Notes: generated by a model not told the origin, from the sequence alone. DNA of 64,000 bases from ZLKRG08 sp051006515 (GCA_051006515.1 JBPCTD010000082.1:1-64000); one strand, 5' to 3'; shown: positions 7,705 to 17,101, numbered from the stretch's first letter. Program-made: numbers and translations.

Positions 7705-8190
7705 ATGAACTGCCCATTTTGTAGACACGATGACTCCAGAGTGATCGACTCTCGCGTTGTTGATGATGGCATTCAAATTCGCCGTCGCCGTGAATGCCAA
7801 TAGTGCGGCCAACGATTATCAACTCAAGAGACAGCAATTCTTAATATCATCAAACGCTCTGGCGTTACCGAACCATTTAGCCGCGAGAAGGTAATTAATG
7901 GTGTTCGTAAAGCTTGTCAGGGAAGACCAGTTTCCGAAGATGATCTAGCGCGCCTTGCTATGACTGTCGAAGAGACCCTACGCCGCTCAGGCCAGGCAGA
8001 TATCGAAGCCCAAGAGGTGGGTATGGCGATACTTGCGCCACTAAAAGAACTAGATGCCGTGGCTTACCTCAGATTTGCTTCGGTATACCGTAACTTTTCT
8101 TCCCTTGCTGACTTCGAAGGTGAAATTTCCCTACTTCGAGAATTCCCTACAGTAGAAAAAACAACCCCGCAAAAAGCTGTTTCTAAATAA
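7705..8190 (+). pseudogene. nrdR: transcriptional repressor NrdR interrupted by an in-frame TAG at codon 33
   Basis: Read from the ATG at 7705 (Shine-Dalgarno AAAGGAG just upstream) the frame encodes a complete NrdR: a zinc ribbon with Cys3, Cys6, Cys31 and Cys34, then an ATP-cone to 8190. Codon 33 (7801-7803), between the last two zinc cysteines, is TAG. No frameshift is present and the rest is well conserved. NrdR senses ATP/dATP and represses ribonucleotide reductase genes; nrdJ follows 41 nt downstream. As written, only a 32-residue stub and perhaps an internal restart (ATG 7960, ATP-cone fragment) are made. A recent nonsense mutation, a sequencing error or amber read-through are all possible; TAG ends many other genes here, so it is not reassigned. 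Confidence 0.85.
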
Positions 8191-8231
8191 AAAAATAAAA
8201 ATAAATATTCAATACTAGAGAAAGAGCACCA

Positions 8232-11102
8232 ATGTCTGACACGGTCATCAATCGACCATCTAAAGCAGATGCGAAATCTGTATTTAGCCACAACACTAAA
8301 AAGGGTAAAGGACTCACAATTGAACGCCTTTACACCAATGAAGGAGTACATCCCTACGACGAAGTTTCATGGGAACGTCGTGATGTTGTACAACAGAATT
8401 GGAAAACCGGCGAGACCGTCTTCGAACAACGCGGTGTTGAATTTCCAGATTTCTGGTCGATCAATGCATCGACTATCGTCACCACCAAATACTTCCGCGG
8501 GGCAGTAGGTCGTGAAGATCGCGAGTGGTCACTTCGTCAAGTAATCGATCGCGTGGTGCTTACTTACACCAAAGCAGGTAAAGAGTTTGGTTACTTTGCA
8601 ACTCCAAAGGATGCTGAAGTATTCGAACACGAACTTACCTACATGTTGTTACATCAGGTATTTAGCTTTAATTCACCAGTTTGGTTCAACGTTGGTACCA
8701 ACCAACCACAGCAGGTAAGTGCATGCTTTATCTTGTCTGTAGATGACACTATGGATTCAATCCTTAACTGGTATCGCGAAGAGGGCATGATTTTCAAAGG
8801 TGGATCTGGTGCTGGTCTAAACCTTTCAAGAATCCGCTCATCAAAAGAGCTTTTAAAATCAGGCGGAACCGCATCTGGCCCAGTCTCATTTATGCGTGGT
8901 GCTGATGCTTCAGCCGGAACCATCAAATCTGGTGGCGCAACTCGTCGTGCCGCAAAGATGGTTGTTTTAGATGTAGATCATCCAGATATCGAAGAGTTTA
9001 TCGAGACCAAAGTTCGCGAAGAGGACAAGATTCGCGCACTTCGCGATGCTGGCTTCGACATGGATTTAGGTGGCAAAGACATCATCTCTGTTCAATACCA
9101 GAATGCAAATAACTCAGTTCGTGTATCTGATGATTTCATGGCTGCAGTTGAAAAAGGCGAGCAGTTCCCATTAACTGCTCGTGCAACTGGTGAAGTTGTT
9201 GAGATGGTTGACGCACGCAAACTATTCCGCAAGATGGCAGAAGCGGCATGGTCATGTGCTGATCCTGGAATTCAATATGACACCACAATTAACGATTGGC
9301 ACACCAATCCAGAGACCGGTCGCATCAATGCATCAAACCCATGCTCTGAATACATGTCACTCGATAACTCTTCTTGCAACTTGGCTTCACTTAACTTGAT
9401 GAAGTTCCTAAAGCAAGATGGTTCTTTTGATAGCCGTACATTCTCACGCGCGGCAGAGCTAATCATTACTGCAATGGATATCTCAATCTGCTTTGCTGAT
9501 TTCCCAACTGAAGCAATCGGAGATACCACTAAGCGTTATCGCCAGCTCGGAATTGGATATGCAAACCTTGGCGCACTTCTTATGGCATCTGGCCTTGCAT
9601 ATGATTCAGATGGCGGTCGTGCACTAGCTGGTGCGATTACTTCTTTGATGTCAGGTATTACTTACAAGCGCTCAGCAGAACTTGCGGGCATTGTTGGCGC
9701 ATACGATGGCTTCGCACGTAATGCACAGCCACATGCACGCGTAATGCGTAAGCATGCATCAGCTTCATCTGCGGCTAAATCATTTAGCACCATGGATGCC
9801 GATGTTTGGGCTGTAGCTAATAAGGCTTGGGATGATTGCCTTGCAATTGGCGATAAGAATGGTTGGCGTAACGCACAGATCTCTGTGCTTGCTCCTACCG
9901 GAACCATCGGTTTGATGATGGATTGCGATACCACCGGTATCGAACCTGATTTCTCATTGGTTAAGTTCAAGAAGCTAGTAGGTGGTGGTTCGCTACAGAT
10001 CGTTAACCAGACAGTCCCACAAGCGCTACGTAAACTTGGCTATAACGAGGAAACAATCGAAGCGATCGTCGAATACATCGCAAGCAATGGACATGTTATT
10101 GATGCTCCTGGTTTAAAGACTGAGCACTATGACATTTTCGATTGCGCACTTGGTAAGCGATCAATCGCTCCAATGGGCCACGTTCGAATGATGGCAGCTT
10201 GCCAGCCATTCCTATCTGGCGCGATCTCAAAGACTGTTAACTTGCCAGAAGATGCAACCGTCGAAGAGGTAGAAGATGTCTACTTCCAAGGTTGGAAGCT
10301 TGGCCTAAAGGCGATTGCGATTTATCGCGATAATTGCAAAGTTGGCCAGCCGCTATCTGATGCAAAGGCTGAAAAGAAGGAAGCAGCTGCAGTTGCAGAT
10401 GCTCCAGCAACACCAGTTCGTAAGCGACTACCAAAGTCACGCCCATCTCGCACCACTTCATTTAATGTTGGCGGAGCAGAGGGTTACATGACTGCAGGTG
10501 CTTATAACGATGGCACTCTTGGTGAAGTATTCCTAAAGCTTGGTAAGCAAGGTTCAACTCTTGCCGGTGTAATGGATGCATTCTCAATCGCAGTATCAAT
10601 TGGTCTTCAATACGGAGTTCCACTACAGACATTCGTAGAGAAGTTCATGAACTTGCGCTTTGAGCCAGCAGGTATGACCGATGATGCAGATGTACGTATG
10701 GCACAGTCGATGCTTGATTACATCTTCCGTCGTCTAGCTCTTGATTACTTACCATTCGAAGAGCGTGCCGCAATTGGTCTATACACCGCCTCCGAACGCG
10801 CTCGCGCCCTAGAGACCGGCGAATACACACCTGATGTGGAAACCATCAAGCAATCAACTGAATCTCTAGCGCAAGGCGTAGAAGTATCTGCAGCACCTGT
10901 AGCTACTCCAGCGCCAAAGCCAGTTGAAATCAAGATTGAAAGCGCAGCTCCAACAGCTGTTGGATCATCAACTGAGCTACTTGAGAAAATTTCAGGTATC
11001 AAATCTGATGCGCCACTTTGTATGACATGCGGAGTCAAGATGCGTGCATCTGGCGCTTGCTATGTCTGCGAAGGATGCGGTTCAACCTCTGGTTGCTCTT
11101 GA
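8232..11102 (+). CDS. nrdJ: adenosylcobalamin-dependent class II ribonucleotide reductase
   Basis: 956 residues, full length for the B12-dependent NrdJ family of Actinobacteria. The barrel contains SACFILSVDD, the finger-loop motif NPCSEY and NSSCNLASLN. A flexible linker (about 860-930) leads to a C-terminal cysteine-rich tail with CMTC and CEGC pairs that re-reduces the active site. It makes deoxyribonucleotides aerobically or anaerobically but needs cobalamin. GAGAAAGAG precedes the ATG. It follows nrdR, as in Streptomyces nrdR-nrdJ, and ends at a strong terminator. No cobalamin riboswitch was recognised upstream. Confidence 0.97.
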   Translation: MSDTVINRPSKADAKSVFSHNTKKGKGLTIERLYTNEGVHPYDEVSWERRDVVQQNWKTGETVFEQRGVEFPDFWSINASTIVTTKYFRGAVGREDREWSLRQVIDRVVLTYTKAGKEFGYFATPKDAEVFEHELTYMLLHQVFSFNSPVWFNVGTNQPQQVSACFILSVDDTMDSILNWYREEGMIFKGGSGAGLNLSRIRSSKELLKSGGTASGPVSFMRGADASAGTIKSGGATRRAAKMVVLDVDHPDIEEFIETKVREEDKIRALRDAGFDMDLGGKDIISVQYQNANNSVRVSDDFMAAVEKGEQFPLTARATGEVVEMVDARKLFRKMAEAAWSCADPGIQYDTTINDWHTNPETGRINASNPCSEYMSLDNSSCNLASLNLMKFLKQDGSFDSRTFSRAAELIITAMDISICFADFPTEAIGDTTKRYRQLGIGYANLGALLMASGLAYDSDGGRALAGAITSLMSGITYKRSAELAGIVGAYDGFARNAQPHARVMRKHASASSAAKSFSTMDADVWAVANKAWDDCLAIGDKNGWRNAQISVLAPTGTIGLMMDCDTTGIEPDFSLVKFKKLVGGGSLQIVNQTVPQALRKLGYNEETIEAIVEYIASNGHVIDAPGLKTEHYDIFDCALGKRSIAPMGHVRMMAACQPFLSGAISKTVNLPEDATVEEVEDVYFQGWKLGLKAIAIYRDNCKVGQPLSDAKAEKKEAAAVADAPATPVRKRLPKSRPSRTTSFNVGGAEGYMTAGAYNDGTLGEVFLKLGKQGSTLAGVMDAFSIAVSIGLQYGVPLQTFVEKFMNLRFEPAGMTDDADVRMAQSMLDYIFRRLALDYLPFEERAAIGLYTASERARALETGEYTPDVETIKQSTESLAQGVEVSAAPVATPAPKPVEIKIESAAPTAVGSSTELLEKISGIKSDAPLCMTCGVKMRASGACYVCEGCGSTSGCS

Positions 11103-11117
11103 TTAGCTAGCTTCTAA

Positions 11118-11173
11118 TAAAAAACCCTGTCCTTTTTGGTTCGATTCTGAACTGAAATCGACAGGGTTTTTTT
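11118..11173 (+). terminator. intrinsic terminator after nrdJ
   Basis: AAAACCCTGTC pairs with GACAGGGTTTT across an extended hairpin with a second inner stem (CGATT/AATCG), ending in a run of seven or more T at 11166-11173. The next gene's promoter follows immediately. Confidence 0.9.
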
Positions 11174-11176
11174 GTC

Positions 11177-11182
11177 TAGAAT
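11177..11182 (+). promoter_or_regulatory. leaderless -10 for the CapA-family gene
   Basis: TAGAAT ends 7 nt before the ATG at 11190, right behind the nrdJ terminator. It leaves no room for a 5' leader, so this gene is likely leaderless. Confidence 0.65.
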
Positions 11183-11189
11183 TACCAAC

Positions 11190-12203
11190 ATGAAGAAAGT
11201 AGCCGCAGCGCTAGCTCTGGCACTTATAGTTGGTTGCGCAAATCAATCAGCGCCAGAAAAAAAGCCAAGCCCAAAGCCAACATCACAAAACATCACCATC
11301 GCATTTGGCGGGGATACACATGGCGTTTCTCAGATTTCACGCTTTCTAAATAGCGGCGGAAATCCATTTGCTGGCGTCTCTGATCTTTTATCTAAAGCTG
11401 ACATTTCAGTGCTCAATTTAGAAACTGCAGTTACAACCCAGGAGATCAAACAAGAGAAGAAGTACATCTTCAATAGCAATCCATACCTACTTGATTGGAT
11501 TAAAACTTCTGGAGTTGATGTAGTAAACCTTGGAAATAATCACGCCGGAGATTATCTGCGTGCTGGTTTAACCGAGACTATTAAAAATGTTGAAGATCGG
11601 GGAATGAAGGTAATCGGCGCAGGCAATAGTGGACGTGATGCTTGGACTTCAAAAGTCATAAATGTACGCGGCACAGATGTGGCTTTTCTTGGAATAGCCA
11701 AGATAAATAGCGGCGTAGAAACTTTAGCGAGCGGCGAATTGGCGGGAACAACTAATGGGTGGGATCCACAAGTGGTGGAACTTGCGATTAAAGCAGCGGC
11801 CCGCCAAGCAAAGATAGTAATTGTTTACACCCATTGGGGAGTCGAAGAGAAGTACTGTCCGCAATCAAAAGATGTGGCAGATGCGAAACAATGGTTGGAA
11901 TGGGGCGCTACTGCCGTCATCGGAAGCCATCCGCATCGCCAACAGCCAGCAATCAGATATGGCGCAAAACTCGTTGATTTTTCGCTTGGAAACTTTGTCT
12001 TTTACGCAACTAGCGGTGGTGGCTTGGAATCAGGCATCGGTTATTTAACAGTTACTCCTACTGGCGAAGTGGTTGACTACAAATTCCATCCCGCGCTTAT
12101 TAATCCAAATACTGGCTCTCCGATACTTTTGAGCGGGCAGCAAAAGCGTGAAGCAATCGCTAAGAAACAGCGGACTTGTAATAATTTAATTTCTTCAGAT
12201 TAG
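11190..12203 (+). CDS. CapA-family (PGA_cap) metallophosphoesterase-like lipoprotein
   Basis: About 337 residues from the ATG at 11190. An in-frame TTG at 11172 falls inside the terminator and is rejected. A lipoprotein signal ends in the lipobox VGC at about residues 14-16, then comes a Lys/Pro-rich linker and a CapA/PGA_cap domain: FGGDTHG, NLETAVT, NLGNNHAGD, THWGVE and GSHPHRQQP carry the metal-binding Asp, Asn and His residues. Family members include the poly-gamma-glutamate capsule protein CapA, but no capsule genes are nearby, so the substrate is unknown. Transcription starts right behind the nrdJ terminator. Confidence 0.85.
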   Translation: MKKVAAALALALIVGCANQSAPEKKPSPKPTSQNITIAFGGDTHGVSQISRFLNSGGNPFAGVSDLLSKADISVLNLETAVTTQEIKQEKKYIFNSNPYLLDWIKTSGVDVVNLGNNHAGDYLRAGLTETIKNVEDRGMKVIGAGNSGRDAWTSKVINVRGTDVAFLGIAKINSGVETLASGELAGTTNGWDPQVVELAIKAAARQAKIVIVYTHWGVEEKYCPQSKDVADAKQWLEWGATAVIGSHPHRQQPAIRYGAKLVDFSLGNFVFYATSGGGLESGIGYLTVTPTGEVVDYKFHPALINPNTGSPILLSGQQKREAIAKKQRTCNNLISSD

Positions 12204-12977
12204 CTAAGCGACCAATATTGAGCGCTTTGAAAGACCCATAAAGTAGCCTTCAATTAAAGTTTCCGGTGAGTTTTCAGGATTATCGGCAGCGCCTAAAGTT
12301 ACAAATAGTGGAGTGAAATGTTCTACTGTGGGATGCGCGTAAGGCATTCCCGGTGCTAGCTCCTTAAATTTATTTAATGATTCAACATCACCATTTGCCA
12401 ATGCTTCTGCTACCCATGTATCAAATTCACTTGACCAGCCAGGAGCGGTGGCATCGATTCGCCAATCTCTTAAGAATGGTAAGCCGTGAGTTAGAAATCC
12501 CGATCCAATAATTAAAACACCTTGCTCGCGTAATGTGCGTAAACGTTTTCCGAGTTGCATTAACTTTTCTGGATTAGAAGTAGGCATAGACATTTGCAAG
12601 ACTGGAATGTCAGCATCTGGATACATAACTTTTAGCGGAACCCAAGCCCCATGATCTAAACCACGATTTGCTTGATATACAGGTTCGGTATCAGGCATCA
12701 AAGAAGCAACTTCCTTTGCCAAGAAAGTGGCATCTGGAGTTTCATATTTCATTTGATAATACTTTTGATCAAAACCACTAAAGTCATAAACCAGAGGAGT
12801 GCCTGCAACTGCTGAAGAGAGCGTCACTGGTTCTGATTCCCAATGAGCCGAAACAATCAAAATAGCTTTTGGCTTTGGTAGCTTCTTTGCCACCTCTTTA
12901 AGTTCGGAAGTCCAAAGGGGATCATCAAGCAGCATCGGAGCGCCATGACCAATATAAAGGGCAGGCATCTTGTTCAT
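12204..12977 (-). CDS. class III extradiol ring-cleavage dioxygenase, DODA/YgiD type
   Basis: 257 residues of the LigB/4,5-DOPA dioxygenase family. Conserved metal or catalytic histidines are visible in YIGHGAP (near residue 10), SAHWES, GLDHGAW and FLTHGLPF. Family members open catechol rings, but many bacterial YgiD-type proteins have unknown physiological substrates. The ATG at 12977 is preceded by TAGAGT with a 6-nt gap (leaderless). A perfect inverted repeat covers the -35 region and probably binds a repressor. It is convergent with CapA (adjacent stops) and divergent from an aldehyde dehydrogenase. Confidence 0.82.
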   Translation of the reverse strand: MNKMPALYIGHGAPMLLDDPLWTSELKEVAKKLPKPKAILIVSAHWESEPVTLSSAVAGTPLVYDFSGFDQKYYQMKYETPDATFLAKEVASLMPDTEPVYQANRGLDHGAWVPLKVMYPDADIPVLQMSMPTSNPEKLMQLGKRLRTLREQGVLIIGSGFLTHGLPFLRDWRIDATAPGWSSEFDTWVAEALANGDVESLNKFKELAPGMPYAHPTVEHFTPLFVTLGAADNPENSPETLIEGYFMGLSKRSILVA

Positions 12978-12983
12978 ATGCAG

Positions 12984-12989
12984 ACTCTA
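12984..12989 (-). promoter_or_regulatory. leaderless -10 for the DODA-type dioxygenase
   Basis: On the minus strand TAGAGT ends 6 nt before the ATG at 12977, the same spacing as other leaderless genes in the window. Confidence 0.6.
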
Positions 12990-12994
12990 CAACA

Positions 12995-13012
12995 TAGTTG
13001 AAAATTCAACTA
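12995..13012. promoter_or_regulatory. perfect inverted repeat, probable MarR-type operator
   Basis: TAGTTGAA-AA-TTCAACTA has perfect 8-bp arms and a 2-bp centre. It covers the expected -35 of the dioxygenase promoter, so binding would block it. The form resembles operators of MarR-family redox or aromatic-sensing repressors such as corynebacterial RosR. No MarR gene is in the window. Confidence 0.6.
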
Positions 13013-13123
13013 CTTGGAATAACCTTAATATAGGCGCTGAAATTAGTTCGTATCGCGCAACTCTGGTCGCAAATTCTTAGCTAGTTAATAGATACTTAAG
13101 TAATTGAACCAGGAGCCAAATAG

Positions 13124-14608
13124 ATGCAGATTACAAACGAATGGACCGAACTTGCTAAGAGCATCAGCTTTAGAAAGCAGATGTTCATAAATGGCGACTA
13201 TGTAAACGCCTTAAGCGGCAAGACTTTCGATGCAATTTCTCCGATCGATCAGAGTATTTTGACTTCAATCTCAGCAGCCCAAAGTGAAGATGTTGACTTA
13301 GCGGTGAAATCAGCCAAAAAGGCATTTGATTCTGGTATCTGGCGTGACATGAATCCACGTGACAAGAAAGAAATTATGTTGCGCTGGGCTGATTTAGTGC
13401 GAGCGAACTATAAGGAGTTAGCCTTACTTGAAACATTAGAAGTTGGTAAGCCAATCGGGGATACCTCAAGTTATGACGCGCTAGCAGTTGCTAGAAATAT
13501 TCAATGGTATGCCGAAACAATTGATAAAACTTATGATGAAATCGCACCTGCGCCCAAGAGCGCATTGGCGATGATCACCAGAGAACCACTTGGAGTAATC
13601 GGCGCAATTGTTCCGTGGAACTATCCAAATGTGATTGCCTCTTGGAAATTTGCACCAGCAATTGCAATGGGAAATTCAATCGTTCTTAAGCCTTCAGAAG
13701 AATCAACGCTTGCCACATTAAGAATTGCAGAATTAGCAGTTGAAGCTGGACTTCCGCATGGTGTTTTCAACGTAGTAACTGGACTTGGCCACGAAGCTGG
13801 TAAAGCTTTGGCGCAACATCCAGATGTGGCAAAAATTGCATTTACAGGAAGTACTGCAGTCGGACGGATGATGCTGCAATACGCTGCTGATTCAAATATG
13901 AAACAAGTATCTCTAGAGCTTGGCGGTAAGAGCGCACAGGTAGTACTTAACGATGTAGTGGATCTTGATGCAGCAGCATCAACTATTGCCTGGGGGATTT
14001 TCTATAACTCAGGGCAGACTTGCAATGCGGGATCACGTGTAATCGTCCAAGCCGAAATCAAAGATGCCTTATTTGCTAAGTTAAATGATTTTGTAAAGAC
14101 ATTTAGGTGTGGCCATCCATTGGATCCACAGACACAGATGGGACCAGTGGTTTCATTGAAACAACGCGATCGAGTTAATTCTTATCTTGATCAAGTTGGA
14201 ACGGCTGGAGAGCGCTTTATATTTGGCGGCAAGAAACCTTCTGGTAATGATTGCAACTTTGAGCCTACTTTGATTGATGGAGTAGCGCACGATTCGAAAT
14301 TGGCGCAAGAAGAGATCTTTGGTCCAGTAATTGTTGCTGAAATTGCTAAAGATGAAGCGCATGCACTGGAACTTGCCAACGGCACCAATTATGGTTTGGC
14401 GGCTTCTGTTTGGAGCGGCAATATTTCAAAAGCACATAATTTTGCTCGCAAATTACGTGCCGGAACAGTCTGGATAAATACATTTGATATGAGCGATGTA
14501 ATCACGCCATTTGGAGGATTTAAGAACTCCGGTAGCGGAAGAGATAAATCGTTACACGCTCTTGACGCTTATAGCGCGCTTAAAACCACTTGGGTGGATC
14601 TTAATTAA
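13124..14608 (+). CDS. NAD(P)-dependent aldehyde dehydrogenase (PuuC-like)
   Basis: Aldehyde dehydrogenase of 494 residues. Visible motifs are IVPWNYP (oxyanion Asn), LKPSEES (cofactor Lys), FTGSTAVG, the general base in LELGGKSAQVV, and the catalytic Cys in NSGQTCNAGSR. The overall pattern resembles gamma-glutamyl-gamma-aminobutyraldehyde/4-aminobutyraldehyde dehydrogenases (PuuC), which act in putrescine breakdown; a polyamine-type ABC importer lies at 29106-33070. AGGAG sits about 8 nt before the ATG. The substrate assignment is tentative, the family certain. Confidence 0.88.
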   Translation: MQITNEWTELAKSISFRKQMFINGDYVNALSGKTFDAISPIDQSILTSISAAQSEDVDLAVKSAKKAFDSGIWRDMNPRDKKEIMLRWADLVRANYKELALLETLEVGKPIGDTSSYDALAVARNIQWYAETIDKTYDEIAPAPKSALAMITREPLGVIGAIVPWNYPNVIASWKFAPAIAMGNSIVLKPSEESTLATLRIAELAVEAGLPHGVFNVVTGLGHEAGKALAQHPDVAKIAFTGSTAVGRMMLQYAADSNMKQVSLELGGKSAQVVLNDVVDLDAAASTIAWGIFYNSGQTCNAGSRVIVQAEIKDALFAKLNDFVKTFRCGHPLDPQTQMGPVVSLKQRDRVNSYLDQVGTAGERFIFGGKKPSGNDCNFEPTLIDGVAHDSKLAQEEIFGPVIVAEIAKDEAHALELANGTNYGLAASVWSGNISKAHNFARKLRAGTVWINTFDMSDVITPFGGFKNSGSGRDKSLHALDAYSALKTTWVDLN

Positions 14609-14611
14609 TAA

Positions 14612-14617
14612 TAGTAT
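14612..14617 (+). promoter_or_regulatory. leaderless -10 for dinG
   Basis: TAGTAT ends 6 nt before the GTG at 14624, and there is no Shine-Dalgarno. Confidence 0.6.
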
Positions 14618-14623
14618 CCGCAT

Positions 14624-16633
14624 GTGGGTCTTAAAGAGGTCAAGAAGTATCTAGATATCGCAATTAGCGCGATTGATGGCACCCCTCGACAAGGCCAAAT
14701 AGAGATGGCCGAAGCGGTCGCTAACTCAATTATTGATGAACACCATCTATTGGTGCAGGCCGGAACAGGCACTGGAAAATCTCTTGCTTACTTAGTGCCA
14801 GCGATTGTAAGCGGAAAGAGAACTTTGATTGCAACCGCCACATTAGCGCTTCAAAGGCAGTTGGTAGAAAGAGATTTGCCAAGAATTGTGCCGGTGCTTG
14901 AAAAAGCTTTGGGCCGTGAAATCAAGTACGGGATATATAAAGGCGTTGGCAATTATGTCTGCTTACAGAAATTAAATTCCGAGGAACCAGATCCAGACGG
15001 TGAATTACTTTTAGAACTTTCTAGTTTAGGAAAAGAGGCGCAACGTTTGCGCGCATGGGCGGAAACTCCTGGAGTTTCAGGGGATCGAGATGAAGCGCCC
15101 GATGTAGATCGCCGTGTTTGGGCAGCAAGTTCAGTAAGCGGCCGCGAATGTGTAGGTGCTGATATCTGCAATTTTGGTGCAAAATGTTTTGCCGCAAATG
15201 CCAAAGCGAAAGCGTTATCAGCGGATATCGTGGTTTCAAATCACACATTGTTAGCTTTAGAAGTAGTCGAATCACATCCGATTTTGCCTGAACGAGATTT
15301 AGTTGTGTTAGATGAAGCTCACGAATTCATGGATCGAACTACCCAAGCCGTTACAGAAGAATTAACGGCACCTAGAGTTGCGCGCGCTGCGGCGATGGCT
15401 CGAAAATACAAGGCGATTAGCAATAAATTAGTGGATTCATTTACCCATGCAGCTGATGATTTTTCAGATGCAATGGATGCATATTCTGAAATTTTCCGAG
15501 GCGATTCTGAATTCAATCGTAAATTGGATGTTTTGCCAGTTGAACTTGAAACAGCAGTAAGACGAGTCAGAGAAACTGCGCAAGCAATCATGCAATTTTT
15601 GCAGGCGGATGATGACATTATCGACACCACTGAACTGGCAGAGCGAGCAAGGGTAAAAGGCGCAGTAAATGAAGTAAGTGTTACGGCACAGAAACTATTA
15701 AAGTTAGGTAAAGGTCAGGTACTTTGGTATGAACCAACATTTAAGACTTTATATCTAGCACCGCTATCAGTATCAAATGTCTTACGTAAGAATATGTTGC
15801 GCCAGACTCCAGTTATTGCAACTAGCGCAACTTTAACTATTGGCGGTGGCTTTGATGCGATGGCTAAGCAGATTGGTTTCTTATCTGGCAATGAAAGTTC
15901 ATCAGAATTGGATGAAGATAAAGCGGATAATGAAATAGATCCAGCAAATGTTCAAATGTTGGATGTCGGTTCACCTTTTGATTTTGCACAGCAAGGCGTG
16001 CTTTATCTGCCTAAACATCTACCTGAGCCAGGAAGAGATGGAGTAGCGCCAGAAGTTTTAGAACATTTAGGTGAGTTAATCGATGCCGCTGGCGGTAGAA
16101 CGTTAGCGCTCTTTAGCTCTTGGCGCGGCGTAGAAGCGGCTGATGCACATTTACGTAAAGTTTTGGCAGAGCTTCCAATTCGAATCATTACTCAAAAACG
16201 TGGGGATGCGGTTGCGCCACTAGTTGAGAAGTTTGCAAGTGATGAAACTAGCGTCTTACTTGGCACCATGACGTTATGGCAAGGCGTAGATGTTCCAGGT
16301 TCAGCTTGCACTTTGGTAGCAATAGATCGAATTCCGTTTCCACGCCCTGATGATCCCGTGATGTCTGCAAGAAGTGCAGAAGTTGATGCCGCCGGCGGTA
16401 GTGGCTTCATGTCAGTTTCTCTACCAAGAGCAGCACTTTTATTAGCTCAAGGAACAGGCAGGCTGATTCGAAGTACCGACGATCGTGGTGTGGTGGCTAT
16501 TTTGGATTCCAGAATAGTAAATAAACGCTACGGAAATATTTTGCTTAACTCAATACCACCGCTATGGCGCACCAGCGATCCCTTAACTGTAAAGGAATCG
16601 TTGAAGCGCTTAGCAACTACTTTCGAAATTTAG
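14624..16633 (+). CDS. dinG: DinG-family ATP-dependent DNA helicase
   Basis: 669 residues, superfamily 2 XPD/DinG helicase. Walker A AGTGTGKS is at residues 46-53 and the DEAH box follows LVVLDEAHEF. Between them four cysteines (YVC, then REC, DIC and KCF) form the expected iron-sulfur cluster site. C-terminal motifs include FSSWRGVEAA, MTLWQGVD and QGTGRLIRS. It unwinds 5'-3' and removes D-loops, R-loops and G-quadruplexes in family members. GTG start with a leaderless promoter. It is convergent with the NUDIX gene, the two stops being adjacent. Confidence 0.93.
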   Translation: MGLKEVKKYLDIAISAIDGTPRQGQIEMAEAVANSIIDEHHLLVQAGTGTGKSLAYLVPAIVSGKRTLIATATLALQRQLVERDLPRIVPVLEKALGREIKYGIYKGVGNYVCLQKLNSEEPDPDGELLLELSSLGKEAQRLRAWAETPGVSGDRDEAPDVDRRVWAASSVSGRECVGADICNFGAKCFAANAKAKALSADIVVSNHTLLALEVVESHPILPERDLVVLDEAHEFMDRTTQAVTEELTAPRVARAAAMARKYKAISNKLVDSFTHAADDFSDAMDAYSEIFRGDSEFNRKLDVLPVELETAVRRVRETAQAIMQFLQADDDIIDTTELAERARVKGAVNEVSVTAQKLLKLGKGQVLWYEPTFKTLYLAPLSVSNVLRKNMLRQTPVIATSATLTIGGGFDAMAKQIGFLSGNESSSELDEDKADNEIDPANVQMLDVGSPFDFAQQGVLYLPKHLPEPGRDGVAPEVLEHLGELIDAAGGRTLALFSSWRGVEAADAHLRKVLAELPIRIITQKRGDAVAPLVEKFASDETSVLLGTMTLWQGVDVPGSACTLVAIDRIPFPRPDDPVMSARSAEVDAAGGSGFMSVSLPRAALLLAQGTGRLIRSTDDRGVVAILDSRIVNKRYGNILLNSIPPLWRTSDPLTVKESLKRLATTFEI

Positions 16634-17095
16634 TTACATTAGAAGTTTTTGAACTATCGGTTTTAATTTGGGCCAGCTTTTGGCAAAACTGGGATGCAGG
16701 TCAAGACGCTCTAAATCTGTTATTTCAAACCAGCCAATGTCATGAGTCTCTTTATTCCAAAGCGCGGTATCAAGTGCATCTTGGGCGATTGCGATAACTG
16801 TGTCATAGCGCCAATCAATATGATCATCAGTAAAAAGTTCTACAACGTCGAGGTGTTTTGGATCTATCCCTGTTTCTTCTACCGCTTCGCGGATTGCAGC
16901 TTGTTGAATACTTTCATGAGAATCTCTTGCACCGCCTGGTAAACCCCAAGTATCTCCGTTGTGTACCCACGGTGCGCGATGTTGCATCATCAATTTATTC
17001 TGCCTAATCAATAGCAGGCCAGCAGCGCCATTTAAGCCCCAGTGTTTGCCACCGCAGCGACATTCCACCCAGCCATCACCATCGCGCTCAGCCAT
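16634..17095 (-). CDS. NUDIX hydrolase
   Basis: 153 residues. A complete Nudix box runs G-x5-E-x7-REAVEETGI (from GGARDSHE). The N-terminus has a CRCGG zinc-ribbon-like start before the Nudix core. It hydrolyses a nucleoside diphosphate linked to another moiety; the exact substrate cannot be told. TATCGT with a 6-nt gap precedes the ATG at 17095 (leaderless). Confidence 0.88.
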   Translation of the reverse strand: MAERDGDGWVECRCGGKHWGLNGAAGLLLIRQNKLMMQHRAPWVHNGDTWGLPGGARDSHESIQQAAIREAVEETGIDPKHLDVVELFTDDHIDWRYDTVIAIAQDALDTALWNKETHDIGWFEITDLERLDLHPSFAKSWPKLKPIVQKLLM

Positions 17096-17101
17096 AAGGT
17101 A

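Noticed and set aside
7801..7803. TAG in nrdR as a reassigned codon or pyrrolysine site
   Set aside because: LysM, NlpC/P60, CapA, dinG, metX, potA, dprA and glgC genes end in TAG at natural family ends, so TAG is a normal stop; nothing suggests pyrrolysine machinery.
11172..11189. Upstream TTG start of the CapA-family gene
   Set aside because: It lies in the T-run of the nrdJ terminator and precedes the -10 hexamer; the signal peptide begins at ATG 11190.
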